From the NCBI GenBank assembly GCA_016841045.1, contig JAENZX010000004.1:62001-126000 (forward strand): 64,000 nt of DNA. The letters are read 5' to 3'. Made by a program: the position numbers and the translations under genes. The stretch is from Thermincola carboxydiphila (GTDB lineage Bacteria > Bacillota > Thermincolia > Thermincolales > UBA2595). This document shows positions 17,879 through 27,619 of the stretch, piece after piece (the stretch's first letter is position 1; each line of letters opens with the position of its first letter). The notes beneath the pieces were generated by a model. That model worked only from the letters and a program-made list of their open reading frames with translations. It did no database searches and was not told where the DNA came from.

Positions 17879-18820
17879 TTAACCTCCTATTAACAGAGGT
17901 ACATTCGCCAAAATATCGCTAATAATAAAGTCTGCCTGTTTACCTGTTATGTCAGCCTCGTGCTTTAGTACCAAACGATGGGCAATTACAGGCCCAAACA
18001 TGTATTTTAAATCATCAGGTATTACATAGTCCCGGCCATTAAGCGCTGCCAACGCCTTTGAAGTTTTCATCAAAGCGAGAGAGGCTCGCGGGCTTGCACC
18101 AAGGGCCACATAGGTGTGGCTTCGTGTCGCATGTATTAACCTGACCAAGTAGTCCTTAAGGCTTTCATCTATAAATACTTCCGAAACTTTCTCCTGTAGA
18201 TGAATCAACCCTTCAAGATCAAAAACAGGCTTAATATCCTCTACCGGATGTTTCCTTTCAAGCCTCTCAAGCATCTCAATTTCCTCGCCGTAGGAGGGAT
18301 ATCCTAAATTAGCTTTAATCAAAAACCTGTCCAACTGGGCCTCAGGGAGTGGGTAGGTACCCTCGTGTTCAACGGGATTTTGGGTCGCAAGAATCATAAA
18401 AGGCTGCGGCAATTTAAAACTGTACCCATCTACAGTAACCTGTTCTTCTTCCATACACTCAAGTAAGCTCGCTTGTGTACGGGGGGATGTTCTGTTTATT
18501 TCATCAGCAATCACAATTTGAGCCATCACGGGTCCTGGCCGGAATTGAAATTCGTGTGTCTTCTGGTTATAAATCGATACTCCGAGTATATCTGACGGCA
18601 TGAGGTCAGGAGTAAACTGAATTCTTTTAAAGGTACACCCCAGAGATTTAGCCAGGGTTCTGACCAGCATAGTCTTCCCCATTCCGGGAACATCTTCTAG
18701 CAGCATATGTCCGCGGCATAAAAGTGAGATCAGAATTAGTCTGACTACCTCAGACTTTCCTACGATTACTTTTTCAATATTCCGCATCAAACTAAACGAC
18801 AATTCCTGAACATCGTTCAT
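17879..18820 (-). CDS. MoxR-family AAA+ ATPase
   Basis: A 313-aa AAA+ ATPase of the MoxR group. Walker A is GMGKTML in LLEDVPGMGKT, Walker B is VIADEIN, sensor 1 is LATQNP and the AAA lid follows at the C-terminus. MoxR proteins act as chaperone-like ATPases that mature partners containing von Willebrand A domains; the DUF58 gene directly follows. I place the start at ATG 18820, which has GGAGG 8 nt upstream; the frame is open to ATG 18895 but without a good ribosome site, and family members normally begin close to VIVGKSEVV. Confidence 0.93.
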   Translation of the reverse strand: MNDVQELSFSLMRNIEKVIVGKSEVVRLILISLLCRGHMLLEDVPGMGKTMLVRTLAKSLGCTFKRIQFTPDLMPSDILGVSIYNQKTHEFQFRPGPVMAQIVIADEINRTSPRTQASLLECMEEEQVTVDGYSFKLPQPFMILATQNPVEHEGTYPLPEAQLDRFLIKANLGYPSYGEEIEMLERLERKHPVEDIKPVFDLEGLIHLQEKVSEVFIDESLKDYLVRLIHATRSHTYVALGASPRASLALMKTSKALAALNGRDYVIPDDLKYMFGPVIAHRLVLKHEADITGKQADFIISDILANVPLLIGG

Positions 18821-18924
18821 TTCGAGAACCTCCGCCATAAATCCACCAAGCTTACTGGTTCTAAATTTCGACACGATTCCACTCAATTCCTCCATTGGTG
18901 ATTTCTTTCCATAAAAATACCCCC

Positions 18925-19623
18925 TTATCTAGGGGGCGTAATTTTGATTCCTTTATTGAATTCACTAAACTCCACTAAAAGTTCTAATTTGTTTTGAGGT
19001 TTATCCTTCCCAACCCCAGTCAATAAAGCCCTTCTAATCAAAAGACTTTTGGGGGTCAGCCAAAGTCGGCATTTAAAATCCTTCCACAATATTTCCATGT
19101 AGGGGTTATTTACGCTAACGTCAGCAGTATAGACCCAGCAATTTCTTCCATCAATTGTTTCCGTTCCTGTGAACTTTGAGTTAATTATTTCTCTATACTT
19201 AAAGCTTGCCAGGGGGTTAATCTCCTGCATAAAAATATCCTGCTGATTAACTTCGCCGTTGGTTACTTGGTTCCATTCCCCTGTAATCTGATCTTTATAA
19301 TATGTGGTTGAATCAATCAGATAGAAATCCACTTCAGATTCAAAGATATTTCCGCTAAAGTGAATCCGGTTGTCCCTTTCCCGCTCCCCTTTTACAATAC
19401 TGGCTGCTTCTTGTTTACCATCAATAGTTGTAGTCATTTTAATGTTATATTTATAGCTTTTTGCTCGTTCTGTATTCTGTAGTCCCTGGCTAATGGCGAT
19501 ACGGGGCTCAATTTCAGGATCCCCCGGAAACAAAAAATATCCCAATAGTAACAAGATTACCACAATTCCCGTTGCAGCGCCAATCCACTTGGGCTCCAGT
19601 CTTTGCACCTGAAACTTCAACAC
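18925..19623 (-). CDS. Membrane-anchored LolA/LppX-like protein of unknown function
   Basis: A 232-aa protein with an N-terminal membrane anchor (residues 15-33, AATGIVVILLLLGYFLF) and an external beta-strand-rich domain. Alternating strands and the segment TETIDGRNCWVYTADV resemble the half-barrel fold of LolA/LppX-like lipoprotein carriers, in which such a strand carries the phrase 'V.G..c..y'. The relation is only suggestive. GTG at 19623 follows a GGAGGTGGGG ribosome site. It lies just upstream of the MoxR operon and may belong to it. Confidence 0.6.
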   Translation of the reverse strand: MLKFQVQRLEPKWIGAATGIVVILLLLGYFLFPGDPEIEPRIAISQGLQNTERAKSYKYNIKMTTTIDGKQEAASIVKGERERDNRIHFSGNIFESEVDFYLIDSTTYYKDQITGEWNQVTNGEVNQQDIFMQEINPLASFKYREIINSKFTGTETIDGRNCWVYTADVSVNNPYMEILWKDFKCRLWLTPKSLLIRRALLTGVGKDKPQNKLELLVEFSEFNKGIKITPPR

Positions 19624-19719
19624 TCATCCCCACCTCCTGGACTATATTTAATTTTTACTTCAGGCGGTTAGAATTTATGTCTTTTTAATTTTTTCCAGGT
19701 GGGCAAGAACTTACCTTAC

Positions 19720-20235
19720 TTATAACTTATATCCCTCGATTGCTAATAACTTTTTTTTCATATCTATTCCGGCCCCTGTAAAACCTCCTAAACTGTCTTT
19801 ACTAATAACTCTATGGCAAGGTATAATCACCGGAATATTGTTGTTTGCCAGCGCATTTCCGACAGCCCTGGCACCATTAGGCGAGCCTGCAAGTAATGCA
19901 ACCTCACCATAAGTGAGACAACTGCCCACAGGAATTGAAGCTACTATTTTCAGAACTTCTCTTTGGAAAGGAGTTGCCCATGACCAGTCGATTTTACAGT
20001 TAAGTTCTGAATGATCACCTGTAAAATAAGCCTTCAGCGTATCCTCCAGCAATTTGAAGCATTCCGGGGAAAACACCGGCATAAAGGACAGTTTCTTAAA
20101 AAGCTTCCTTTCTGTTTCTTCCTTGCTTCTCTGAGGCAATACCGAAGCAAATATACCATGATCGGTCGAAACAAGCCCCATCCATCCTAATTCAGTGTGG
20201 AAAATTGTATATCGGGACTGACCGATATACATCAT
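19720..20235 (-). CDS. Methylated-DNA--protein-cysteine methyltransferase
   Basis: A 171-aa O6-alkylguanine DNA repair protein. The suicide Cys140 lies in the diagnostic IPCHRV motif, followed by GGFTGAGIDMK. The helix-turn-helix that flips the base is seen in TPFQREVLKIVASIPVGSCLTYGEVA, with the arginine finger in NGARAVGNA. The protein removes alkyl groups from guanine irreversibly. The ATG at 20235 overlaps the stop of the HD gene (ATGATG), showing translational coupling. It is the ogt type rather than an Ada fusion. Confidence 0.93.
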   Translation of the reverse strand: MMYIGQSRYTIFHTELGWMGLVSTDHGIFASVLPQRSKEETERKLFKKLSFMPVFSPECFKLLEDTLKAYFTGDHSELNCKIDWSWATPFQREVLKIVASIPVGSCLTYGEVALLAGSPNGARAVGNALANNNIPVIIPCHRVISKDSLGGFTGAGIDMKKKLLAIEGYKL

Positions 20236-20891
20236 AGGAATCGTGCCTCATTTATATACAATTCAAAGTTACATCCCAACTGACTGGCTGCCCTTCGGCT
20301 TAATACCATTCTTGTCAGAAAGATTTCAAAATACTCCATTACCGAACTGATACTCAGGTCAATATTCAGCTCCATTGTAATTCTGCGTTCAGCAGGATCA
20401 ATTTTTAGTTCACCATGTTCAACAGCATAATTTACCCTGTCTCTTGTGGTAAATGTAGAAAAATCCTTCTTACGCACCCTCGCTCTATGAACATCAACTT
20501 TATCAGAAATAATTACTGCTGCTCCTATACTGCTTATGGGGCTCCCTGTCTTTTCCTCATGGTTGCCTATAGCTGAAACTACAGTCGCTATTTCCTCCGG
20601 ATCCATTCCCATTCTAAGCAGAAAGGTAAAGACCAAGACTGCACCAACTCTTCCGTGGTCATATCTGTTAATAACGTTTCCAATGTCATGAAGATAGCCG
20701 GCTATTGCAGCCAATTCGGCTTCTCTTTTGGGATAACCAAGCGCTTCTAGAATCCGGCGGCTGTTGTCAGAAACCGTGTTTGCATGACTGTAATCATGAA
20801 CAATGGCACCCATCTTCCCTAAAAAGGCATTGGTTTTTTGAAAATATGTATCTATCTCAGGGTCTTTTTTTACATCCTCCAGGGTAACCAA
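20232..20891 (-). CDS. HD-domain phosphohydrolase
   Basis: A 219-aa protein with a metal-dependent HD domain. Ligands are visible: His in YSHANTV (about residue 35), the HD pair in GYLHDIGNV (about residues 66-67) and Asp/His positions in RYDHGRVGA and GNHEEKTG. Family members hydrolyse nucleotides or phosphate esters; the substrate is unknown. The TTG at 20891 is preceded by GGAGGAGGG. A strong promoter lies at 20935-20964. It is coupled to the DNA repair methyltransferase, so a housekeeping or damage-related role is conceivable. Confidence 0.85.
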   Translation of the reverse strand: MVTLEDVKKDPEIDTYFQKTNAFLGKMGAIVHDYSHANTVSDNSRRILEALGYPKREAELAAIAGYLHDIGNVINRYDHGRVGAVLVFTFLLRMGMDPEEIATVVSAIGNHEEKTGSPISSIGAAVIISDKVDVHRARVRKKDFSTFTTRDRVNYAVEHGELKIDPAERRITMELNIDLSISSVMEYFEIFLTRMVLSRRAASQLGCNFELYINEARFL

Positions 20892-20934
20892 AAAACGCCC
20901 TCCTCCTAAGTAAAGCTTGGTATTCTCAATTAAT

Positions 20935-20964
20935 ATTGTATCTAAAATTCGTACTATCTGTCAA
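20935..20964 (-). promoter_or_regulatory. Sigma-A promoter of the HD/MGMT operon
   Basis: On the minus strand, TTGACA (20964-20959), an 18-nt spacer and TACAAT (20940-20935) stand about 45 bp upstream of the TTG start. It is the best -35/-10 match noticed in the window. Confidence 0.75.
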
Positions 20965-21068
20965 ACACCATAAAGCATACGCAAAGATGAACATTCTTTT
21001 TCTGCACTATAGTCAATACATTTTCAAAGAAAAATTTATAGAAATTACAATTTTGCTATCATAAGTGG

Positions 21069-21097
21069 TTGAAATTTATATTAATATGAATTACCAT
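21069..21097 (+). promoter_or_regulatory. Candidate promoter of the structured RNA
   Basis: TTGAAA (21069-21074), a 17-nt spacer and TACCAT (21092-21097) would start transcription near 21104. Both hexamers are imperfect; support comes mainly from the structured RNA and terminator downstream. Confidence 0.45.
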
Positions 21098-21103
21098 AAA
21101 GAT

Positions 21104-21279
21104 ATAAAGCAAGGTAATGAGCATATAAAAATATCAAATACCAAGTAAGATGCTTGTTTATTCTTTGCACCTCCGTGTACTTCAAATCAGGTAAATTACC
21201 TGTGGTGGGATGCGTAACCTCCGTGAGGACCGGCGGTGCCCCAAATGTAAAAGTTCTTGCATAGCGAGGACTTTTTTTT
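21104..21279 (+). ncRNA. Candidate structured small RNA, about 175 nt
   Basis: The plus strand holds a string of helices with no gene on that strand. Hairpin 1: GCAAGG (21109-21114) with CTTTGC (21163-21168), plus AGCAT with ATGCT inside. Next a multibranch unit closed by GCACC (21167-21171) and GGTGC (21235-21239), containing CAGGT-AAATT-ACCTG (21188-21202) and CCTC-CGT-GAGG (21218-21228). The word ACCTCCGTG occurs twice. An intrinsic terminator ends the unit. The next genes downstream are on the opposite strand, so this is unlikely to be a leader riboswitch; a trans-acting RNA is more likely. I do not recognise a known family (not 6S, SRP, tmRNA or RNase P by eye). Hairpin 1 and the closing stem share two bases, so the exact fold is uncertain. 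Confidence 0.5.
21251..21279 (+). terminator. Intrinsic terminator of the candidate RNA
   Basis: A 10-bp stem with three G-T pairs (21251-21260 with 21264-21273), an ATA loop and eight T (21272-21279). Confidence 0.8.
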
Positions 21280-21308
21280 GCGCCGTCAACATAGATTAAT
21301 GTTTTAAC

Positions 21309-21350
21309 ACAAAAAATCCCGTTTGACAACAATTGAGCCACAACGGGATT
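21309..21350 (-). terminator. Terminator of the nucleotidyltransferase gene
   Basis: On the minus strand AATCCCGTT (21350-21342) pairs with AACGGGATT (21323-21315), followed by six T. It lies 42 nt after the stop at 21392. Confidence 0.8.
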
Positions 21351-21391
21351 ACTATGGTTCAGTCCATTTGCAACAGCCCCATTTTTTAATA

Positions 21392-22402
21392 TTAACCTTT
21401 CACCCTGCTGTAATCACCCAATAAAACATTAAGTTCATCACTGACGTCCAGATCAGATATGTGAGCGTAACTACTAATGATACTATTGAAGACAACAGGC
21501 TTAATATTAGACAATACTACGTTATTCATTAACAAAGAATTATTGGTTTGCACATCATTAAGTTTACTGTCACTGCCTAAAGTTACATATGGCCCCACTT
21601 TTGAATCAGTTAGTGTACATCGATCTCCTATTATTACCGGGGGTATTAACTGACAGTTACTCACAATACACTCCTTACCAAGCTTAACCTCTTGGTCTGA
21701 GGTTTCAAGCAGGCACCTGTTAGCCTTTAACAAATTCTCGGGCGACCCGGTATCCAGCCACCATTTAGTTGTCCTAACAGTTACTACGTTTTTACCGTTA
21801 GTTACAAGCCATTGTATAGCATCTGTAATTTCCAGCTCGCCCCGCTTAGAAGGTACAATGTTGGCAATTGCGGTAAAAATTTCAGGCCCGAAAATATAGG
21901 CACCGGTAATAGCCCAATTGCTGACAGCTACCTTTGGTTTTTCTATTACTTTGGACACTCTATCTCCGTCAAAAACGACCACACCAAATTTCTCAGGTTT
22001 ATCTACATAAGTAACCATTATTACTGCATCAGTAGTAGGTACGAATTTGTTGGTTAAAGTACAGAGATCTTCCGAAAAGATATTATCTCCAAGCAAAAGA
22101 AGGAATGACTCCCCCGAAATAAAATCTTTGGCTTCTGACACGGCGGCAGCTATGCCGGCAGGTCTATGTTGAGTTATGAAAACCGGATGGAGGTCTGGAA
22201 AATTTGTATCAACAACTGCCTTTATCTCATCACCATTAGGACCGATTACAATTCCAATGTCTCTGATATTTATATCAAGAAGTTTTTCAATGCAGTAACA
22301 TATCATAGGTTTGTTTGCTAACATAACTGCTGGCTTTGCCTTATTTAAAGTTAGTGGTCTAAGCCCAAGACCTTTTCCTGCACAAAGTATTAATCCCTTC
22401 AT
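21392..22402 (-). CDS. Sugar-phosphate nucleotidyltransferase with C-terminal beta-helix
   Basis: A 336-aa protein. The N-terminal nucleotidyltransferase domain opens with LILCAGKGLGLRPLT (the G-x-G-T/L-R-x-(L/T) signature, with an unusual GLGLRP variant) and has the metal-binding GDNIF motif near residue 103. A left-handed beta-helix tail (hexapeptide repeats such as VIIGDRCTLTDSKVGPYVTLG) follows from about residue 245. This layout is that of long RmlA-like or GlmU-like enzymes that make dTDP- or UDP-sugars; the exact sugar is open. ATG 22402 is chosen because the domain starts there and AGGGG lies 8 nt upstream; the frame also allows a TTG overlapping the previous stop. It is the last gene of the transcript with the GT2-Ugd gene. 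Confidence 0.85.
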   Translation of the reverse strand: MKGLILCAGKGLGLRPLTLNKAKPAVMLANKPMICYCIEKLLDINIRDIGIVIGPNGDEIKAVVDTNFPDLHPVFITQHRPAGIAAAVSEAKDFISGESFLLLLGDNIFSEDLCTLTNKFVPTTDAVIMVTYVDKPEKFGVVVFDGDRVSKVIEKPKVAVSNWAITGAYIFGPEIFTAIANIVPSKRGELEITDAIQWLVTNGKNVVTVRTTKWWLDTGSPENLLKANRCLLETSDQEVKLGKECIVSNCQLIPPVIIGDRCTLTDSKVGPYVTLGSDSKLNDVQTNNSLLMNNVVLSNIKPVVFNSIISSYAHISDLDVSDELNVLLGDYSRVKG

Positions 22403-22422
22403 CACATCAACCCCTGTTTCGG

Positions 22423-24495
22423 TCAACGGCCGACACCCTTATATTTAAACCCAAAAGCGTTCATTTCAGTTGGGGAAAAAATGTTTCGGCCATCCACAAT
22501 AATTGGCTTGTTAATTAAGCTCTTAATCTTTTTAATGTCTGCATTGGCAAAAAGTTCCCATTCCGTCATAATAACTAAAGCATCACAACCTCTGATTGCA
22601 TCATACATGTCAGCGAACATTGTCACGGCAGCAGGAAGCATCTTTTTGGCATTTTCCATACCAACCGGGTCAAAAGCTGAAACAGCAGCTTTTTTCTGCA
22701 GCAAATATTTTATTACGGAAATTGACGGCGCAAACCTCATATCATCAGTGTTGGGTTTAAAAGTAAGACCCCAAACTGCTATTTTTTTGTTTTCCAGAGA
22801 CCCTACCATCTTTTCTAACTTTTCTACTATTATTAACGGTTGGTCTGTATTAACTTCCTGTACCGCCTTTAATAACTGCGAATTTCTGCCGGCCTTTTGA
22901 GCCAGATGTAAGAGTCCGCTTAAATCCTTTGGCAGACAGGACCCGCCATATCCGGCTCCTGCCCTAAGAAAATGCGGGCCTATCCGGGAATCCATGCCTA
23001 CCCCACGGGCAACTTCATTAATATCTACTTTATATTCCTCACATATACCAGCTAACTCGTTGATATAGGATATTTTTGTCGCCAGGAAAGCGTTGGAAGC
23101 ATATTTAATCATTTCTGCTGCTTCATTTGATGTTATCATTACAGAAGAGTCTATCCGCTGGTATAAAGAACGGGTGATTTCAATGGCTTTTTGGTTGTCT
23201 GAGCCTATAACTATGCGGTCAGGGTGGAAGGAATCAAATACTGCAGAGCCTTCGCGGAGAAATTCAGGATTGGAAACAATGTCAAAGTTCTTGCGCTCTA
23301 CACCAATATCCAGAAGATGCTTTTCCACTATTTTACTGGTACCTACGGGAACTGTACTTTTCATAAGAATAACTTTATATCGCTGCAGATAAGGAGAGAT
23401 TTGTTTTACAACTTCGAGAACAAACTGTAGGTCGGGAGAACCGTCCTCTGCCGGTGGTGTGCCAACTGCAATCATTACTACATTATCCGTTTTAAGAGAA
23501 GAGAGGCTGGTAGTAAACTTCAAATTTCTGCCTGAATGTTTTTGAATCAAATTGTCAAGTCCAGGTTCAAAAAAGGGTACTTGCCCATTTTTAAGAGTTT
23601 CAATTTTACCTTCGTCTTTATCTACGCAGGTTACTTCATGGTTTAACTCGGCAAACATCGTTCCGCTGGTAAGTCCCACATAACCTGTTCCAATAACAGT
23701 TATCCTCATTTTTTGGTCTCCTTTACTAGAACATGACCATTTAGGATTAATTGAGTATGTTCTTAAAATTTCTTCAGTTTTTTGGGGGGGATTTGCGAAA
23801 CTTCTGAAATCAGATGTAACTGCTAGTTTCTTGGATGTTTTGAAGAAATACTCTAGACCGGGATTCCACGTATGACTTTTATTATCTCTTCTCAAATATG
23901 TATAGTTAAAGCGGCTTGTGGAATAAATGCGATATCCCTTTTTACGTGAATCGATAACAAACCTTATTGCAGTTCCTACTTGTCGATCGACTAGCGGCAC
24001 CTCTCGAAAAACTTTCTTTTTAGCAACGATGGTTCCACCAGCAATAAGTGGACACCATCTTTTTTCATGGGAAGGATGTCGTAACATCAGTAGTTTTTCA
24101 TCAGCTAGATACATATGATATGTGCGCTTTCCAACCAGATCAGCATCTGTCAGATCAAAAGCCCTCATGGCCTCAGATAAATATAAAGGAGCGTAGTAAT
24201 CATCATCATCAAACTTAGCTATATAGTTAAACTTTGATTTATTTACAGCAAAATTGATACAAGCCCCAAGGGAATCCTGTTCCGGCAGCTGGTAGACCGA
24301 AATAAAAGCATTAGTATACTTCACCCATTCAGAAAGATTCATTAAATTATTGTTCAATATTACAATAAGCTCTTTCTCGGGCCACAGCTGACTATTGAAG
24401 TTTCTTAAGATATTTTCCATGAAGCCAGGTTTATTGGTACTAACTACCACAGAAACGCCGTTTTTCGGATTATCTGCTTTAATCTGAGGCATCAA
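22423..24495 (-). CDS. Glycosyltransferase family 2 fused to UDP-glucose 6-dehydrogenase
   Basis: One 690-aa open frame holds two enzymes. Residues 1-255 form a GT-A glycosyltransferase (VSVVVSTNKP at the start, FDDDDYY as metal-binding DxD, a CgeD-like spore glycosyltransferase layout). Residues 263-690 form a complete UDP-glucose/GDP-mannose dehydrogenase: the Rossmann motif VIGTGYVGL, the catalytic Cys in GYGGSCLPKDL and the C-terminal domain with VWGLTFKPNTDDMR. It oxidises UDP-glucose to UDP-glucuronate. The dehydrogenase part has its own ribosome site and ATG at 23709, so it may be made separately as well as fused. It sits in a spore/surface polysaccharide cluster, upstream of a nucleotidyltransferase gene. 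Confidence 0.88.
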   Translation of the reverse strand: MMPQIKADNPKNGVSVVVSTNKPGFMENILRNFNSQLWPEKELIVILNNNLMNLSEWVKYTNAFISVYQLPEQDSLGACINFAVNKSKFNYIAKFDDDDYYAPLYLSEAMRAFDLTDADLVGKRTYHMYLADEKLLMLRHPSHEKRWCPLIAGGTIVAKKKVFREVPLVDRQVGTAIRFVIDSRKKGYRIYSTSRFNYTYLRRDNKSHTWNPGLEYFFKTSKKLAVTSDFRSFANPPQKTEEILRTYSINPKWSCSSKGDQKMRITVIGTGYVGLTSGTMFAELNHEVTCVDKDEGKIETLKNGQVPFFEPGLDNLIQKHSGRNLKFTTSLSSLKTDNVVMIAVGTPPAEDGSPDLQFVLEVVKQISPYLQRYKVILMKSTVPVGTSKIVEKHLLDIGVERKNFDIVSNPEFLREGSAVFDSFHPDRIVIGSDNQKAIEITRSLYQRIDSSVMITSNEAAEMIKYASNAFLATKISYINELAGICEEYKVDINEVARGVGMDSRIGPHFLRAGAGYGGSCLPKDLSGLLHLAQKAGRNSQLLKAVQEVNTDQPLIIVEKLEKMVGSLENKKIAVWGLTFKPNTDDMRFAPSISVIKYLLQKKAAVSAFDPVGMENAKKMLPAAVTMFADMYDAIRGCDALVIMTEWELFANADIKKIKSLINKPIIVDGRNIFSPTEMNAFGFKYKGVGR
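23707..23724 (-). promoter_or_regulatory. Internal ribosome binding site and start of the ugd part
   Basis: AAGGAGACC ends 8 nt before the in-frame ATG at 23709, exactly where the dehydrogenase domain starts. Spacing and sequence are ideal for an independent start inside the longer frame. Confidence 0.7.
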
Positions 24496-24531
24496 AACTT
24501 CTCTCCCTTGTGATGTAATTCCAACGAGGCT

Positions 24532-25290
24532 TTATGGCAGCAAGTTCTTGTGTGCCTGGTGAGAATCATATTGTAAACCTGCCTTCTTTTGAACAATAAA
24601 CATAAGTGATTTTCCAAAATCAATTGCAACTTTCCCTGTTAATTCAGCGATTTGATGAGATAGAACAACTGCATTCACGCCGCAGGATATTAATGCTACA
24701 TCAAATTGATCTTTTATTAGCAGGACTTTCACTAATGTTTCATTCATATGGTCATAATTTGGGAATGAACAGGTATGAGTAATATTAATCTCGTATGGTT
24801 TCGCTGCCAAGATTGGCTGAACCTGATCGGCCCATTCACCGATAAGTAAAATTCTTCTGTCCTTAAGAAGATTCCAAAACTCACTTTTTTGGGTCAATAC
24901 CCGGTTGACGAAGGTATGACACATCTGGGTTGGTCTAATATCAAAATAATTAAAAATAGCTTCTGTCAAGGGCCTCTTCACCAATTGGTCAGCCAATATA
25001 GGGTCGTTATGCCAAAAAGGTATCCCTACAACGTCTGCTTTCTTTATTGAATCTATCATCATATCTCTTAGTTTAAGGTTGGGAAGAGTAACACCCTTTT
25101 TACCTTCATTAGCCGCTTTTGCCCATCCTCTTTGAAGCAGCTCATTTATCGGCATCACTGAATCCTGAGCTAAAATAAGATTTTCCCCATCACCAATCCT
25201 TACAAGCGAAAAGGGTATTTTTTTTTCAACTGCTTCCTTGACAATATTAAAAACCTGGTTGACTTTCAAAAGTTCCTCGTCTGGACGCAC
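24532..25290 (-). CDS. GT-D fold glycosyltransferase (DUF1792-like)
   Basis: A 252-aa protein with the diagnostic SLVRIGDGENLIL near residue 28, matching the LRxGDGE motif of GT-D (DUF1792) glycosyltransferases, whose first member adds glucose to streptococcal adhesin glycans. A Rossmann-like core follows (RRILLIGEWADQ and DVALISCGVNAVVLS, then AIDFGKSL). The sugar and acceptor are unknown. The start is GTG at 25290 with a weak AGGCAGG ribosome site. It lies upstream of the GT2-Ugd gene in the same direction. Confidence 0.8.
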   Translation of the reverse strand: MRPDEELLKVNQVFNIVKEAVEKKIPFSLVRIGDGENLILAQDSVMPINELLQRGWAKAANEGKKGVTLPNLKLRDMMIDSIKKADVVGIPFWHNDPILADQLVKRPLTEAIFNYFDIRPTQMCHTFVNRVLTQKSEFWNLLKDRRILLIGEWADQVQPILAAKPYEINITHTCSFPNYDHMNETLVKVLLIKDQFDVALISCGVNAVVLSHQIAELTGKVAIDFGKSLMFIVQKKAGLQYDSHQAHKNLLP

Positions 25291-25304
25291 AATATATCGC
25301 CTGC

Positions 25305-25332
25305 CTCTTAAAATACTCCTCTTAAAATACTC
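25305..25332. repeat. Two perfect 14-bp tandem copies
   Basis: CTCTTAAAATACTC is present twice in direct succession just upstream of the GT-D gene. It may be a slippage product; it could overlap that gene's promoter region. Confidence 0.75.
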
Positions 25333-25476
25333 CTATTGTAGTAATATGTTAAAAAAGCCCGGGACGTTATAGCTAAATTACATAATCTATGAAATATTTT
25401 ATACTCCTTCTACAAAAAATCTGGTTATTTTCGTATTCTTTCTCCATTTTTATCTCGTTAACATATAATAACGTGA

Positions 25477-26601
<1,125 letters not shown>

Positions 26602-26617
26602 TTGGGGGAAGCATAGG

Positions 26618-27568
26618 ATGCATAAACATGAAAAAATTTTAGTAGCAGGCTCCAGCGGATTAGTCGGATCAGCAATAGTGAGGAAACTCAAAGAAATGGG
26701 TTATACAAGTATTTTGACCCCCTCCCACCAGCAGCTTGATTTAATTGACCAGCGAAAAGTTTTTGAATTCTTTGCCTGTGAGAAGCCTGATTATGTACTC
26801 CTCGCTGCTGCAAAAGTAGGTGGAATCCTCGCTAACATAACTTATCCGGGCGAATTTATTTATCAAAACATTATGATTCAAACTAACATCATTGAAGCTT
26901 CATACAAGTACAAAGCTAAAAAACTCCTTTTTCTAGGTAGTTCCTGTATCTATCCAAAGCTTGCCCCCCAACCCCTCAAGGAAGGATACCTGTTGAGTGG
27001 ACCTCTCGAATCCACCAATGAACCCTATGCAGTTGCAAAAATATGTGGTATAAAAATGTGCCTCGCTTATAATCAGCAGTATGGAACTGATTTCCTCTGT
27101 TTAATGCCCACTAACCTATACGGTCCCAATGACAATTTTGATTTACAAGATTCACATGTACTGCCTGCTTTAATACGAAAATTTCACGAAGCAAAAGTGA
27201 ATGATAAAAGTTTTACTGTAATCTGGGGTAGTGGCAGCCCGAAAAGAGAGTTTTTATATGTTGATGATTTAGCCGATGCATGTGTTTATTTGCTCAATAA
27301 TTATAATTTTAAAGATATTAGCCCTTTTATAAATGTAGGTACAGGTCAGGACTTGCCTGTGAAACAATTAGCTTATATTGTAAAGAGCATAGTCGGGTAC
27401 ACAGGAGATATCAAGTTTGACCATAGCAAGCCCGATGGTACGCCTCGAAAATTGCTCGATATCTCTAAAATGAACTCTCTGGGGTGGAAAGCGAAAACCT
27501 CCCTTGAAGACGGAATTCGGAAAACTTACAATTGGTTCCTGGACAAATATGGGATGGAATATAGCTAA
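26618..27568 (+). CDS. fcl: GDP-L-fucose synthase
   Basis: A 316-aa extended SDR enzyme that epimerises and reduces GDP-4-keto-6-deoxymannose to GDP-L-fucose. The NADP site is VAGSSGLVGSAIVRKL; the active-site Ser is in FLGSSCIYPK and the YxxxK pair in EPYAVAKICG, with family features LLAAAKVGGI and GSGSPKREFLYVDD. It lies 16 bp downstream of the interrupted gmd and is intact. GDP-fucose would feed the fucosyltransferase at 27620. Confidence 0.95.
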   Translation: MHKHEKILVAGSSGLVGSAIVRKLKEMGYTSILTPSHQQLDLIDQRKVFEFFACEKPDYVLLAAAKVGGILANITYPGEFIYQNIMIQTNIIEASYKYKAKKLLFLGSSCIYPKLAPQPLKEGYLLSGPLESTNEPYAVAKICGIKMCLAYNQQYGTDFLCLMPTNLYGPNDNFDLQDSHVLPALIRKFHEAKVNDKSFTVIWGSGSPKREFLYVDDLADACVYLLNNYNFKDISPFINVGTGQDLPVKQLAYIVKSIVGYTGDIKFDHSKPDGTPRKLLDISKMNSLGWKAKTSLEDGIRKTYNWFLDKYGMEYS

Positions 27569-27570
27569 AA

Positions 27571-27607
27571 AAAGACAGAACCACTTAAAATGTGGGTTCT
27601 GTCTTTT
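27571..27607. terminator. Bidirectional terminator between fcl and the fucosyltransferase gene
   Basis: A 12-bp stem (27571-27582 with 27595-27606) flanked by A- and T-rich runs on both sides; it serves the converging genes. Confidence 0.85.
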
Positions 27608-27619
27608 ACTTAGATTCGT

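Noticed and set aside
21081-21341. 86-aa minus-strand ORF
   Set aside because: It begins inside a terminator hairpin, has no ribosome site and runs through the structured RNA region; the helices on the opposite strand explain the conserved-looking sequence better.
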